From Saturnia japonica (taxonomy: Eukaryota > Arthropoda > Insecta > Lepidoptera > Saturniidae), in NCBI GenBank assembly GCA_033032175.1, contig CM065304.1, positions 1,612,001 to 1,676,000 of the forward strand: a stretch of DNA of 64,000 nucleotides. Reading direction: 5' to 3'. The first letter of the stretch is position 1; each line of letters begins with the position of its first letter. The notes below the pieces were generated by a model that was given only the letters and a program-made list of their open reading frames with translations, did not search any database and was not told the origin of the DNA. The translations under genes were made by a program, and so were the position numbers. Shown here one piece after another: positions 32,480-41,739 of this stretch.

Positions 32480-32590
32480 TCGAGTAATTTTACTACGTCA
32501 CTCGAGTTGTACTCGAGTTTTCGAGTCACTGGAGTAAACTGCTTACACTCCTTACAACTCTAGTACGAACTTATCACTCGAGCTGAGTTT
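32430..32590. repeat. Cluster of ACTCGAG palindromes
   Basis: Five CTCGAG sites within about 130 bp (gactcgagtagg, cactcgagtaat, cactcgagttg, tactcgagttttcgagtcac, cactcgagctgag), bordered by tagtgatgtg on the left. The latter resembles a hAT-type terminus, so this may be the end of another transposon overlapping the LINE remnant. Confidence 0.45.
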
Positions 32591-32634
32591 CGCTTAAGAA
32601 TTTTTAAATAACTTTATTAAATTAGTAATATTTG

Positions 32635-32896
32635 GTAAAGGAGTATTGACAGCTAAAATGTATCAATAATATCTGTTACTAATATATTAAATGAAATAAA
32701 TTAATACTGTGAATCTTAAGCCGACAAGTGCCATTGAACTTAGACCTCCCAAAATATTGACATTGTCACTCATTGAAAAGTGACAGCAAGTGATGTAAAT
32801 AATACTCATTGTTTATGAATACTGTAAATGTCAAACAGAAAATAGTCTATAATGAAAAAGTCGCAGCTCGAATTCCGAACTTAGGCCGATCGCTAG
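32635..32896 (+). mobile_element. HelA copy 7
   Basis: Lacks the first third but ends with gatcgCTAG|T at 32893-32896. 'cagtctataatgaaaaagtc'-like variants show moderate decay. Confidence 0.6.
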
Positions 32897-32919
32897 TAAT
32901 ATTAATATGTCATTTCTCA

Positions 32920-33014
32920 ATTGTCAATAATATGAGTAAAAATAAGATTACGGAATAAAAATAATTACTGCGTAAATAACGCGTGCGGAGCCGGGAGTAC
33001 TCCGTTAGTATCTA
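32920..33014 (+). mobile_element. Helitron-like 3' end fragment
   Basis: Matches the last 95 bp of the element ending at 40078 ('gagtaaaaataagattacgg', 'taataaacgcgtgcggagcc' type), with CTAG degraded to GTTAG. Confidence 0.5.
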
Positions 33015-34345
33015 CCTATTATATATTTTTGTTGCAATACTATAAAAAATCCATTTAAACATTTTTACTACGTAATTCATTATTTTTTAATAATATTTTT
33101 ATTTTTTATAATTACATATTTATGTATCTTTATTTGAGTTTACCGTGAGAGTTAAACATCCATATGTTTAGTTTTAATTACCTATTCAAAATTTTCCTAA
33201 AATATCTTAAAGTCTGTAATTAAAGGTGTATTTGAGGCATATAAGATGGATTCTGGAAACTCCTGTCCTTGTTATTTCCATTGGCTAATCTCAGATTATG
33301 GACCTATTGTTCTATGATATTAGTAGTTCATAATGAAAAATATATATAATTATCATTATTAATGGATCTTGGGCATTTAATATCTATTATTCGTATTTTC
33401 TCACCAAATTTAGTGGAGCTCACTCCATGTCCAAGGTTAACAGATGTTTTTACTTACTCGAGAGATATAATATAATACAATTATAAATATGTTCTCAAAA
33501 TATAAAAATTAATACGGAATTAATTAAAATAGATACATGAATAAAAAATTACCATTCATTCGTTCTACTTTTTATAAAGCGTATCCCCATTTACAGAGTA
33601 TAAGAAGCAATTTCTTTATCGCGTTTTATTTAATGCATCGTTCAGTTGTCTGGATTTTTTTATTATAGTTTCCCTAATCCCATGGTATAATATTATTTTT
33701 ATGAAATTTATTTGTGTCTGCAGGCGGAAGTGAGATGTCAATTTCAGGTGAATTAATTAAGTACTATGGGTTTCCGCAAAGTAACGCCTTCGTCGATTAA
33801 TAATCAAATAAATCCCATTGCACCTCACACCAGAGACAATTTATGTGACGAAGTAATTGCGTTGTCAGTAGTTGGATTCCTGGGTCATTTAGCGGTCTGA
33901 GTAATATAGACTATAGTCAACTATTAGACTGTTTGCATCGAAGTTGAGCGTTGATATTAAATACTGAGGCTTGGTGGGTCAAATACGGTACATCGAAAAA
34001 GAGAAAAAAATTGAACATATTTCGGAAACAATTAAGAAAACTATACGCGAAACGAAAAGTTATCTCGTAGCCAACATTAAAAATTACATTTTAGTACGAT
34101 ATAATTTAGAGTAAGCCCACTAGCGGGAGTGTTTCTACTTGCGTGCAGTGATATAGGCAATATTTCAGAAACATTTACTTTTTTCTTTGTTGGATTATTA
34201 ATTGTTCGTTTTATTGTTTTCATCTGTTTTTCCTTTTTTTTTTTAATAACTGCTAATTATTAATTAATAAAAGCTACTATTTGACAATTCTGCGGAACAT
34301 TAAACATCGAGCGGTTCTGAAGCGGCAAGCTAGAAAATTTTTGAA
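33015..34345. other. AT-rich, nothing recognised
   Basis: No repeats shared with the rest of the window and no frames worth naming. Confidence 0.4.
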
Positions 34346-34845
34346 GTATGGCTTTTAACAGACTTCAACAAAACAAAAGGCGGAGGTTACTTAATTCGAA
34401 TAAATATATATATTATGAATGATCAGCCATAACTTCTTTAATTATCAACCGATTTGGACGATTCTTTTTTTCGTTTGATAAGAGATACCCCAAGGGTGGT
34501 CCCATTTTAATTTGATTGGCACTGGATCTTCAAATTTGAAAATACACAAGGGAACTCTTCATAATCATTGAAATTGATTTTATATTTTGTTAAAAATGGT
34601 TTTTTTATATACCACGATGGCGGCAAATAGTCATGTGGTCCGCTTGAAGATGAACGGTTCCCGCAGTCTATAAACGCTTGTAATATACCAAAGCATAACG
34701 TGCGCATTATCAACTTATTAAAAACCTGTTCATCCTCTTTTGATGAACCTCATACTGTAGTCACGTGGAAAAACCTTAGCAGGAGTACAGTACGCATCCA
34801 GGGCATTAGCGAAAGGCGTGGAAGGTAACTCCCTTGAAACCGGAC
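34346..34845 (-). repeat. RepD copy followed by a LINE 3' remnant
   Basis: 34350-34600 is RepD ('ttaacagacttcaacaaaac', 'caaccgatttggacgattct', 'ccccaagggtggtcccattt'). 34612-34845 on the minus strand has the LINE-terminus words accgttcatcttcaagcgga and 'tgactatttgccgccatcgt' plus a tataaaaaaacc tail. The 68-codon minus-strand frame here is a shadow. Confidence 0.45.
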
Positions 34846-35739
34846 TATCTGTGATCATATCTGATATCGAAATAATGCAGTCATAAAATAAATAGGTACA
34901 GAAATAAGGCTCTAGCTGTCCTTTAATTTAATTACTTACACTCAACCCTAGGGTTAGGGCTGGCATTTACAATATTCTATGAAAAAAAATATTTGGGATT
35001 TTCAACAAAGATAAAAAACGCCAAAGTTGAAGAAATGCAGGGACTTCACGTGCGATCTGTCGTCGCTTCATCAATAAATTACTAATATTTTCATATCGGT
35101 AGTAGTTATATCGAAGCGACCAAAAATGCAAATATATTTCCGGTAAGTTTTTACAAAAAACGCGTCGTGTATCTCATGGATTCAGTGAAATAAATATAAT
35201 ATACGGCGTCTAAGATGTTTTTATAAGTGTAGATGCTTTACCCACGCTCTATTTTGGCAATATTTAAGTCAGGTAATTGCCTTATATTTTCTTAGTCACG
35301 TATTATCCAATACCATGGTTGCACGTCAATACAGCTCAGAATATACATTCGTTTCGTTCTAAGAACAAAAATAACCTACAGTCTTTCATATTCTTTCCCT
35401 TTTTTGCATACTATATGACTGAAAACATTATTTATAGTTTATATGTATAGCTTAATTACGCTGTTTTTTAGTGTAATGATGTCGGCGTATAACACGTCTA
35501 TATTGTTACACCAGTGGGTATTAGAAATGCCGATGATTGACGTGAAGAAGATTTATTTGAATTCCACACTGTTACAAATTACACGAGCTCACAACACTGT
35601 TATTTATTGCATTGTGGGTTCGCTTTCTTTAATCGCTCATTGTTATCGCTTTATAAATCAAAACTGAACTGAACTGCTCGACGCCGCGCCTGAGTCGATT
35701 ATATACCTACACTAAACGACCGCAGAACTATCGTAAAGC
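34846..35739. other. Mostly unassigned; a 74-codon frame at 35443-35667
   Basis: Lacks recognisable repeats. A plus-strand frame at 35443-35667 (starting MYSLITLFFSVMMSAYN, with two hydrophobic stretches) stops 72 bp before the small Cys-rich frame at 35740. I cannot assign it. Confidence 0.3.
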
Positions 35740-35895
35740 ATGGCGACCTCTCTTGATGTTTACTTTCAATGCCTACTCGATGACGTAATCGAGGCGATAA
35801 GCCCACATGTGTGTGTAAACTGCGATGTTTACACAAACATGTGCCGCGATTGTTTACGATGCGAACATTATTTCGAAGTCCTGAAAAGTTTGTAG
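35740..35895 (+). CDS. Candidate small Cys-rich protein (51 aa), unrecognised
   Basis: A 51-codon frame begins ATGGCGACC (MATSLDVYFQCLLDDVIEAI) and carries CVNCDVYTNMCRDCLRCEHY, i.e. CX2CX6CX2CX2CXH, a spacing that could bind zinc like half of a B-box or a zinc ribbon. It ends at TAG 35893-35895. The segment is clearly richer in G+C than its flanks. A TATA-like ttatatacc at about 35697-35705 lies some 35-40 bp before the ATG. Caution: 40 bp of the frame (35804-35843) is a near-perfect hairpin and TGTTTAC occurs three times, so the Cys/His pattern may be a by-product of DNA symmetry rather than selected protein. No family recognised; possible exon of a larger gene. Confidence 0.35.
   Translation: MATSLDVYFQCLLDDVIEAISPHVCVNCDVYTNMCRDCLRCEHYFEVLKSL
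35804..35843. other. 17-bp hairpin with 6-nt loop
   Basis: Arms cacatgtgtgtgtaaac and gtttacacaaacatgtg pair at 16 of 17 positions around the loop tgcgat. Confidence 0.8.
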
Positions 35896-36714
35896 TTGCT
35901 TCGAAATATTTCGGGAACAGGATTTTTCTATCTTTTTAATCGGGTTGAATAGGTCATAACAATATATAAAATGTCATTGTACAGTGTTCGGAATTTTCAC
36001 CATGTTGTCGCTTCATGGATAAATGTTTATTCAGTTGTTAATACTTATTTTGTTTTAATATATAAAACACTTAACACATTATAAAAAAAAAAATTATAGT
36101 TTTAAATGTGCATATGAATTGTTTGTGTTATTAATTGAAAGTCTAGGCGCGCGTTGTAAGCAACAACAACAAATATACAACAATAACAATAAATGCACCC
36201 TTTCCACTTATCGATGTTATAAAACTCTACTATCTGATTTAGAAACTCATAATAAAATACAAAAAGAAGTTAAATCACAACAAAATATTCTGAAAAAAGG
36301 GCCAAGTCCCGATTAAAATTATTCGTCTAAAAAAAGCAATGAAATCTTTTAAACACCAAAGTCTAGGAATAGGGAAACGAGTAATTTTGGCTAAAATCCT
36401 GCCTATTTTTACTCGTTAAATTCCATTCTTTAGAATCTATGGTGCCTAAGTAAAGGTTTTAATTAATGACATGACAATAAGGTTAATATATTCTTGTTAC
36501 ATGTTGCGGAATTTCATATGACTTGGTCAATGTTTCTATAAACTCAAGCTCAAGAATATAGATGTACGTAATAGTATCAAAAGTGACTCTTACTAACTGA
36601 TTAATTTAAAAAAAAATCATGACTTAAGTGGTATATCTGTCTAAGCAGAGGCTATACTAAACTATCCAGATAATGTTCTAAGCTACAGAACCATGCGCGA
36701 ATGAGTTGTCACTT
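35896..36714. other. Unassigned
   Basis: AT-rich. A 65-codon plus-strand frame at 36119-36316 (rich in Gln, Asn and Lys, ending KKGPSPD) has no recognised domain. Confidence 0.35.
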
Positions 36715-36800
36715 TGTTTTACTGATTTCAACTATCACCCCTTGGTACTGAGTACCCGGGGCGGACCGCCCCCACCGCCCCCTCTCTACGCCGCTACTGA
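36715..36800 (-). mobile_element. hAT-like terminus
   Basis: On the minus strand, cagtagcggcgtagagaggg is followed by a ggcggtgggggcgg run, the GC-rich 'CAGTGGCGTAG' kind of end I associate with hAT elements. It includes the palindrome ggggcggaccgcccc. The partner end is not found. The frame at 36706-36903 (Pro run) is a shadow. Confidence 0.4.
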
Positions 36801-37601
36801 CTCTGCCCTATATATAAACTTATCAACGTACTCACTATTGATAATCTTACATAATAATACGATAAACATAATACCTACCAAACGACTGGCTTGCAGTTTA
36901 TAGGTTTAATGCCATCTGTTGGCACGTCATTATATTATTAGGCTTTTGTACAGTTATTTTGCAACCCAAGAACAAAAGGGTGGAATACAATTTAGTGTAA
37001 ATTAAGAAGTAGGCATCGACAACCTATCCACATAGACTTCTAAAGGTTTTTAATCAAGGCGCCTTACTGAAAAACAAAATACAAGCTACCCTAAAACATT
37101 GAAACTACGTCCCGTTATCATGTAGCTACTCAATTTTATCTCAGTCTTATTTTACTAACTCCTACTTCATACCTCAGATAGTTGATTTTACCTAAGTAGG
37201 ATTAATAAAATAACCTTCATTATTTACAAAGACAACTCAATTAATTTACATAGGAATTATATTTCTAAATTTAGTTACTATATGTGTGTACATAATTACG
37301 CAAGTAAACAGTTTTACTGGCTGGCGTAAAAAAACAGCTACAAAAATAATAATAATAATAAAATAAAAAAAATTAACCTTGTATTAAATATTTTCATATT
37401 TTTACTATTAAATATTTTAATATGATTGCGTTAATGTGTTGGCTTCATTTAAAGCTAATTAAATACTAGCGACTTACGTTATCAATCGGTGTATCCGGTT
37501 TGAATTATATTGTAGAGGAAGATGTTTCTGCGCGCCATCTGTGCATAGTTTTGATAAACAGGAATTGTAATATAAAGCGTTGTCGAATCTTCTTGGAGAC
37601 T
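36801..37601. other. AT-rich, nothing recognised
   Basis: Includes an (AAT)n tract near 37347-37362. Confidence 0.4.
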
Positions 37602-37796
37602 CAAGTCCGGTGATGCTGTAAAAGCCGTCAGAGGCTCCAGGGCCCCTAAGGCTAACAATATAGTCAGTCAGAAAAAAAAATGTTGGAGACATTCGCGGTT
37701 GAATGCCTTAAGCGCTCCAAGTCACAGTGAATCTGGAAAAGCCGTCTAAGGCTTCAGGGCCCTTATGGCTAACAGTATAGTCAGAAAGTATAAAGA
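37602..37796 (+). repeat. Two tandem copies of the 70-bp dispersed element
   Basis: 37602-37670 and 37720-37796 share 'aagtccggtgatgctgtaaa', 'agccgtcagaggctccaggg' and 'ctaaggctaacaatatagtc' (second copy diverged). agccgtcagaggct can fold into a small hairpin. A third copy is at 23448. Confidence 0.6.
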
Positions 37797-37947
37797 TGTT
37801 ACGATGTTTCTCGTACACCAAGCCTGCGTGCTTATGCTTTCTAGATTAAGATTCTTTTTGTCTTAATTTAAGAAGGCATTTACAGTACCAAACTATTAAA
37901 TAACCAAAACGACTATATACTTCTATCCGTAATACGTTTATTATTAA
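37797..37947. other. Short spacer
   Basis: Nothing recognised. Confidence 0.4.
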
Positions 37948-38470
37948 CTAGCTGTGCCCGTGGCTTCGCTCACGTGGACTACAGAATGCCCGCGCGAACC
38001 CTGCTCCCCCGTTCCCGGCTATTTTAAAGACAAAAATGCTTATTGTGGGTTGTTCCTTGGAAGATAGATGTATACTCTCCCAGACTTTTTGTAGGTCTTT
38101 TTAATGCCTACGATTTTGTTATACATTAATTTGCTATATCTCTTATGGTTTACTTAGCATAAGCCATTTAAGCGCCCGAATTGATTTACGATGACCAGTT
38201 TTTTTTTATTCGTGCGGAATCCTAATTCTTTTTCTAAAATAAAAGTAGCCTAAGTTACTTCCTATATCATCAGCTATCTATCAGTGGAATTCCCGTCAAA
38301 ATCGGTCCAACTGTTTCGGAGATTACTCGGAACAAACAGACAGACAGACAGACAAAAATTTGAAAAATGGGCTTTTTGTAATAGGTATCGTATATACTCT
38401 CATATGTATTTAGTAAAAACTGTTATTTTGACATTACAAACAGACACTTTAATTATATTAATTTTATAGA
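37948..38470 (-). mobile_element. HelB, full length, minus strand
   Basis: Both ends are present: TCTATAAAATTAATATAATT starts at 38470 on the minus strand, and CTAG lies at 37948-37951 behind the hairpin cacgtgagcgaagccacggg. The length is 523 bp. A (GACA)n-like run at 38336-38355 is a feature of the family. The 61-codon frame at 38284-38469 is a shadow. Confidence 0.7.
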
Positions 38471-39589
38471 TATTAATATTACTATTAATAAAAAAAACGT
38501 TTTTCACAGCATACCGGCCGAATCGGAAGTCGGTCCCGCTAGTATATCATGGCACATGCCTACATCTAAAGAAAGCCCTAAGCTTAAAATTAAACGAATT
38601 CAGCTAATTTTTTATTCAATACATTCCACCAATAAGTATTGTGTACACATTAGTAATGCAAGCGATCTGGCGTGCGCACCATTCCACCTGTCCGAGGTGT
38701 AACGAATCGAACGATTCCATAACGTTTCTGGTCTTTGGTTTCTCAGTCAGTATTACATCTGTATTGTATACAGATGTTTTGACTTCAAATTCAGTACAAA
38801 TGAGGCTTTCGGCTAACGAGGTTATTTGCTACTATCCCACCAGCTCAGCTTTCTTTAGCGGTTTTGCCTGTCCAGATTTTATCTAATACTAGTAAGTGAT
38901 CTATTCATATATGTATAATTAGAATTTATTCGACTAATATTTCACCGCACTGCCGCCGATTTATCCGTTTAGCCTATTGATGTTCTCACTTGCCATACTT
39001 GCTAGCAGTTTGCCAGATTGCTTGACATTCATGATAATTACCCCGCTGCTTAGACTTGCGATGTGAAGTTATATTGCTTATAACCTTCCTCAACAAATAT
39101 GCTACGAAATACAGTAAAAGATTTTTCAATTCTGTCTGGTAGTTCCTGAGATTGGTGCGATCAAACATACACTCCCTTGAGCTTTATCCCAAAATGTTGT
39201 ATATGATATGTAACTCAGAAACGGCTCTAACAATTTGGATGATATATTGTTTTTAGATAATGTTTTACTATGAAAGTTTACCTAGAAAGATGTTCTTTTT
39301 TGTAAGACTTCGAATTAAGTACTTATGTAACCGCTGACAAAATTGTTTTAATATAACAAATCAAGTAATTTAGAAGTCTGGCTTAATTACCGCTGGGTGT
39401 AAATTTAGTATCATGAAATACCACTAGTTACCTTTGTAAAATAATGTTAGGATTTGTCGCTTTTAAATATTTTGTTTCATTAAATAGATACTTTTATATA
39501 TCTGTGCATGTAATTTTTTTTTCTAAAATTTCCCGTAGATATACTATACAAAGGACACTGATATGACTGACTGATATGTATTTAAAAAA
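38471..39589. other. Unassigned, with HelC fragment at 39040-39185
   Basis: 38641-38886 is an 81-codon plus-strand frame (CPRCNES near its start) with no recognised domain. 39040-39185 contains minus-strand HelC words ('ataaccttcctcaacaaata', 'tctggtagttcctgagattg'). Confidence 0.3.
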
Positions 39590-40078
39590 TTTGACTGTCC
39601 ACCTATATGTCCGGATTTAACTCAAAAACGGCTAGACGGATTCTTATGAAGTTTTGTACATGGAAAGTTTATGTCATTGGGCAATTGAAGAGCTATAAGA
39701 ATTTTCAAAAAGACTTTTGGAAAGAAAAATGACTATTTTGATGAATTTTTGGACACGGAAATTATAAGTTAATCCATAATTGATGGGCTTTAAACAATTG
39801 TTAATATTACTTTTGGAAAAAGAAAAAAAAAAATTAATTCATCAATTGTCAACCGATTTTGATTGAATTTTGTAGATGGGAAGCATGCATCATTCCAAAA
39901 TGGCTAGGCTATAAGGCTTAACCGATTCGAATGAAATTTTGTACACGGGAAGTATATTACATTTGTCAATTGACAGACTATGTAAATTGTCAATCATAAT
40001 TATGAGTAAAAATAAAATTACGGGATTAAAATAATTACTACGTAATAAACGCGTGCGGATCCGCGGACATACCGCTAG
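39590..40078 (+). mobile_element. Helitron-like element, 3' end intact
   Basis: Contains repeated 'gattttgattgaattttgta'-type modules ('aacggctagacggattctta', 'accgattcgaatgaaatttt') and ends gcgtgcggatccgcggacat, accg and CTAG|T at 40075-40078. The palindrome gcggatccgc forms the terminal hairpin. Confidence 0.5.
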
Positions 40079-40640
40079 TATAAATATATAAATAAAACTA
40101 ATTCAAACATTACACAAAATGGATTGAGTAAAAGTAACGTAATTATTTGGAGTGGCATTGCCATCTTGGTATCATAATCGAGGTCAGTAGACACGACTGT
40201 TTAACGAGAAATAAACCAGATTCTTGCATCTAGAAATACATTTCTAGATGTATATAAATATAATCTACAGATTATGTAATTACAATTAATGTTTACTAAA
40301 AATAAAATATGTGTTATTTGAAACTCATAAATCATTAGATTAACCAGTTTCACGATGCGTGGCATTGAATAGACAGCATAGTTTGATCCATTATATACAC
40401 ACTGAAACGTGAGACCCACGTACAATATTAAAAAAAAAATGAATAAAGGCACCGCTAACAGTACGCGTATTATTATAAATTACTTATTTTATAATTATTT
40501 ATATTGATTCTTATTCAGAGATTCACGAACCTATTACAGGCGATCTGGTAATGCGGATGCCGATGCGAAATATATAATAAAAAAAAAGAGCGTGCGTCGC
40601 CTGCCCTGGAGATATGTTCACACCAAATCTTAAGTACCAA
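40079..40640. other. Nothing recognised
   Basis: AT-rich; an 83-codon minus-strand frame at 40201-40452 is hydrophobic but featureless. Confidence 0.35.
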
Positions 40641-40656
40641 ATAAAAATACGTACTC

Positions 40657-40740
40657 ACAAATTCGACCAACTCTAACTCCTGAACGGAAAGTTTTGATTT
40701 TCTATGCGACTGTATTCGACGTCTTTATTATTTATAATGC
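40657..40740 (-). promoter_or_regulatory. Possible core promoter with a 5' non-coding exon
   Basis: On the minus strand TATAAATA (40736-40729) is followed 31 bp later by a possible start at gcATag (A at 40705). A 47-bp segment without ATG then ends at a splice donor, TTT|GTGAGTAC (donor GT at 40658-40657). Upstream (40840-40960) is unusually CpG-rich for this window. No coding exon is found to the left, so this is only a pattern match. Confidence 0.25.
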
Positions 40741-41036
40741 GATGCGATGCGGTTTCTAAATTCTTCAGTATTTACATATATATCAGCGGAAAAATATATT
40801 TAATGCGTTTTTTCAAAACGACAATAGGTAACACAAAATGTGTCGCGCGAGCGGCGGAAAACGGAACTAGCGCCGATGAGCCATCACGTACTCTGACCAT
40901 TTCAGGAGGCGAAATTGGTCGAGTAGCCCATACGATATCTTTAAACGGCACCCTGGATTTGATTTGAACACAAAAAAAGTAAAAATATCCAAAGCGGCGT
41001 AAACATGACCACTACATTAACAATAATATAAAATAA

Positions 41037-41300
41037 TTAGTGGTACGCCCGCGGCTCCACACGCGTTTGTTACGCAGTAATTTTTTACATCCCGTGATTT
41101 TATTTATACTTATATTGTTGACAATTTATATAGTCCAACAATTGAGAAATCACATATTAAAATTCCCGTGTATAAAATTTTTTACTACTTTTTTTACGAT
41201 GCCTAAATGTATTGTTATAATAACGTATACTTCCCGTCTACAAAATTTCATAATAATCAGTCACGCCGTTTTTGAGATAAACCCTGACATACAAACAGAC
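41037..41300 (-). mobile_element. Helitron-like element, minus strand
   Basis: The plus-strand text 'agtggtacgcccgcggctcc' plus acacgcgtttgttacgcag is the reverse of the terminus at 40.05 kb (CTAG decayed to TTAG). 'cacgccgtttttgagataaa' and a gacagacaaaaa run mark the distal part. The 100-codon frame over it is a shadow. Confidence 0.45.
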
Positions 41301-41345
41301 AGACAAAAAAAATTAAGGTATAGTAAGACAACCCGTCCCTAGTAC

Positions 41346-41632
41346 TTCTAGACGCCGTGGTATACGTCTCCCGTCTAGGTACTATGATTACTCTATGTAG
41401 GTTGTATATGCATCGGTTGTTGTTAGTTCTATTCTTGAATTTGACAGAGAATAAAAAGAAGAGCTCCAGCTAGCGCGTCGTTTTGTTGTCTTTTAAAATG
41501 ACTGTCGTGTTTTCTGATTATTTTATATAATAGCCTAACTTACGAATATGTAATACATTGTGGTGGTTGAATAAACATTTCAACGATCTGCCGACTATAT
41601 TATTTATAACACTGAGCTAGCTTGGCGAAATA
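41346..41632 (+). repeat. Probable 5' LTR of the Gypsy element (limits uncertain)
   Basis: Lies immediately before the primer-binding site and contains a polyadenylation-like aataaac (about 41570). It has no reading frame. No second copy exists downstream, so the LTR limits cannot be fixed by comparison. Confidence 0.45.
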
Positions 41633-41650
41633 TGGCGCCCAACGTGGGGC
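41633..41650 (+). other. Primer-binding site, tRNA-Lys type
   Basis: tggcgcccaacgtggggc equals, as I recall it, the complement of the 3' end of tRNA-Lys(CUU), the primer used by several retroelements. Confidence 0.75.
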
Positions 41651-41739
41651 CGAATCCCACAACAAAGTTAGTGAAAATTTGTGGAATCTACGCTGTGTGT
41701 ACATAATCGTGATCACAGTGTAAGTATAGTCAGAAAACA

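Noticed and set aside
35121..35145. ATG followed after six codons by a ggtaagt donor on the plus strand
   Set aside because: The short peptide (MQIYFR) has no features and such matches arise by chance in AT-rich DNA.
36706..36903. 65-codon frame with a Pro run
   Set aside because: The Pro run is the GC-rich terminus of a hAT-like element.
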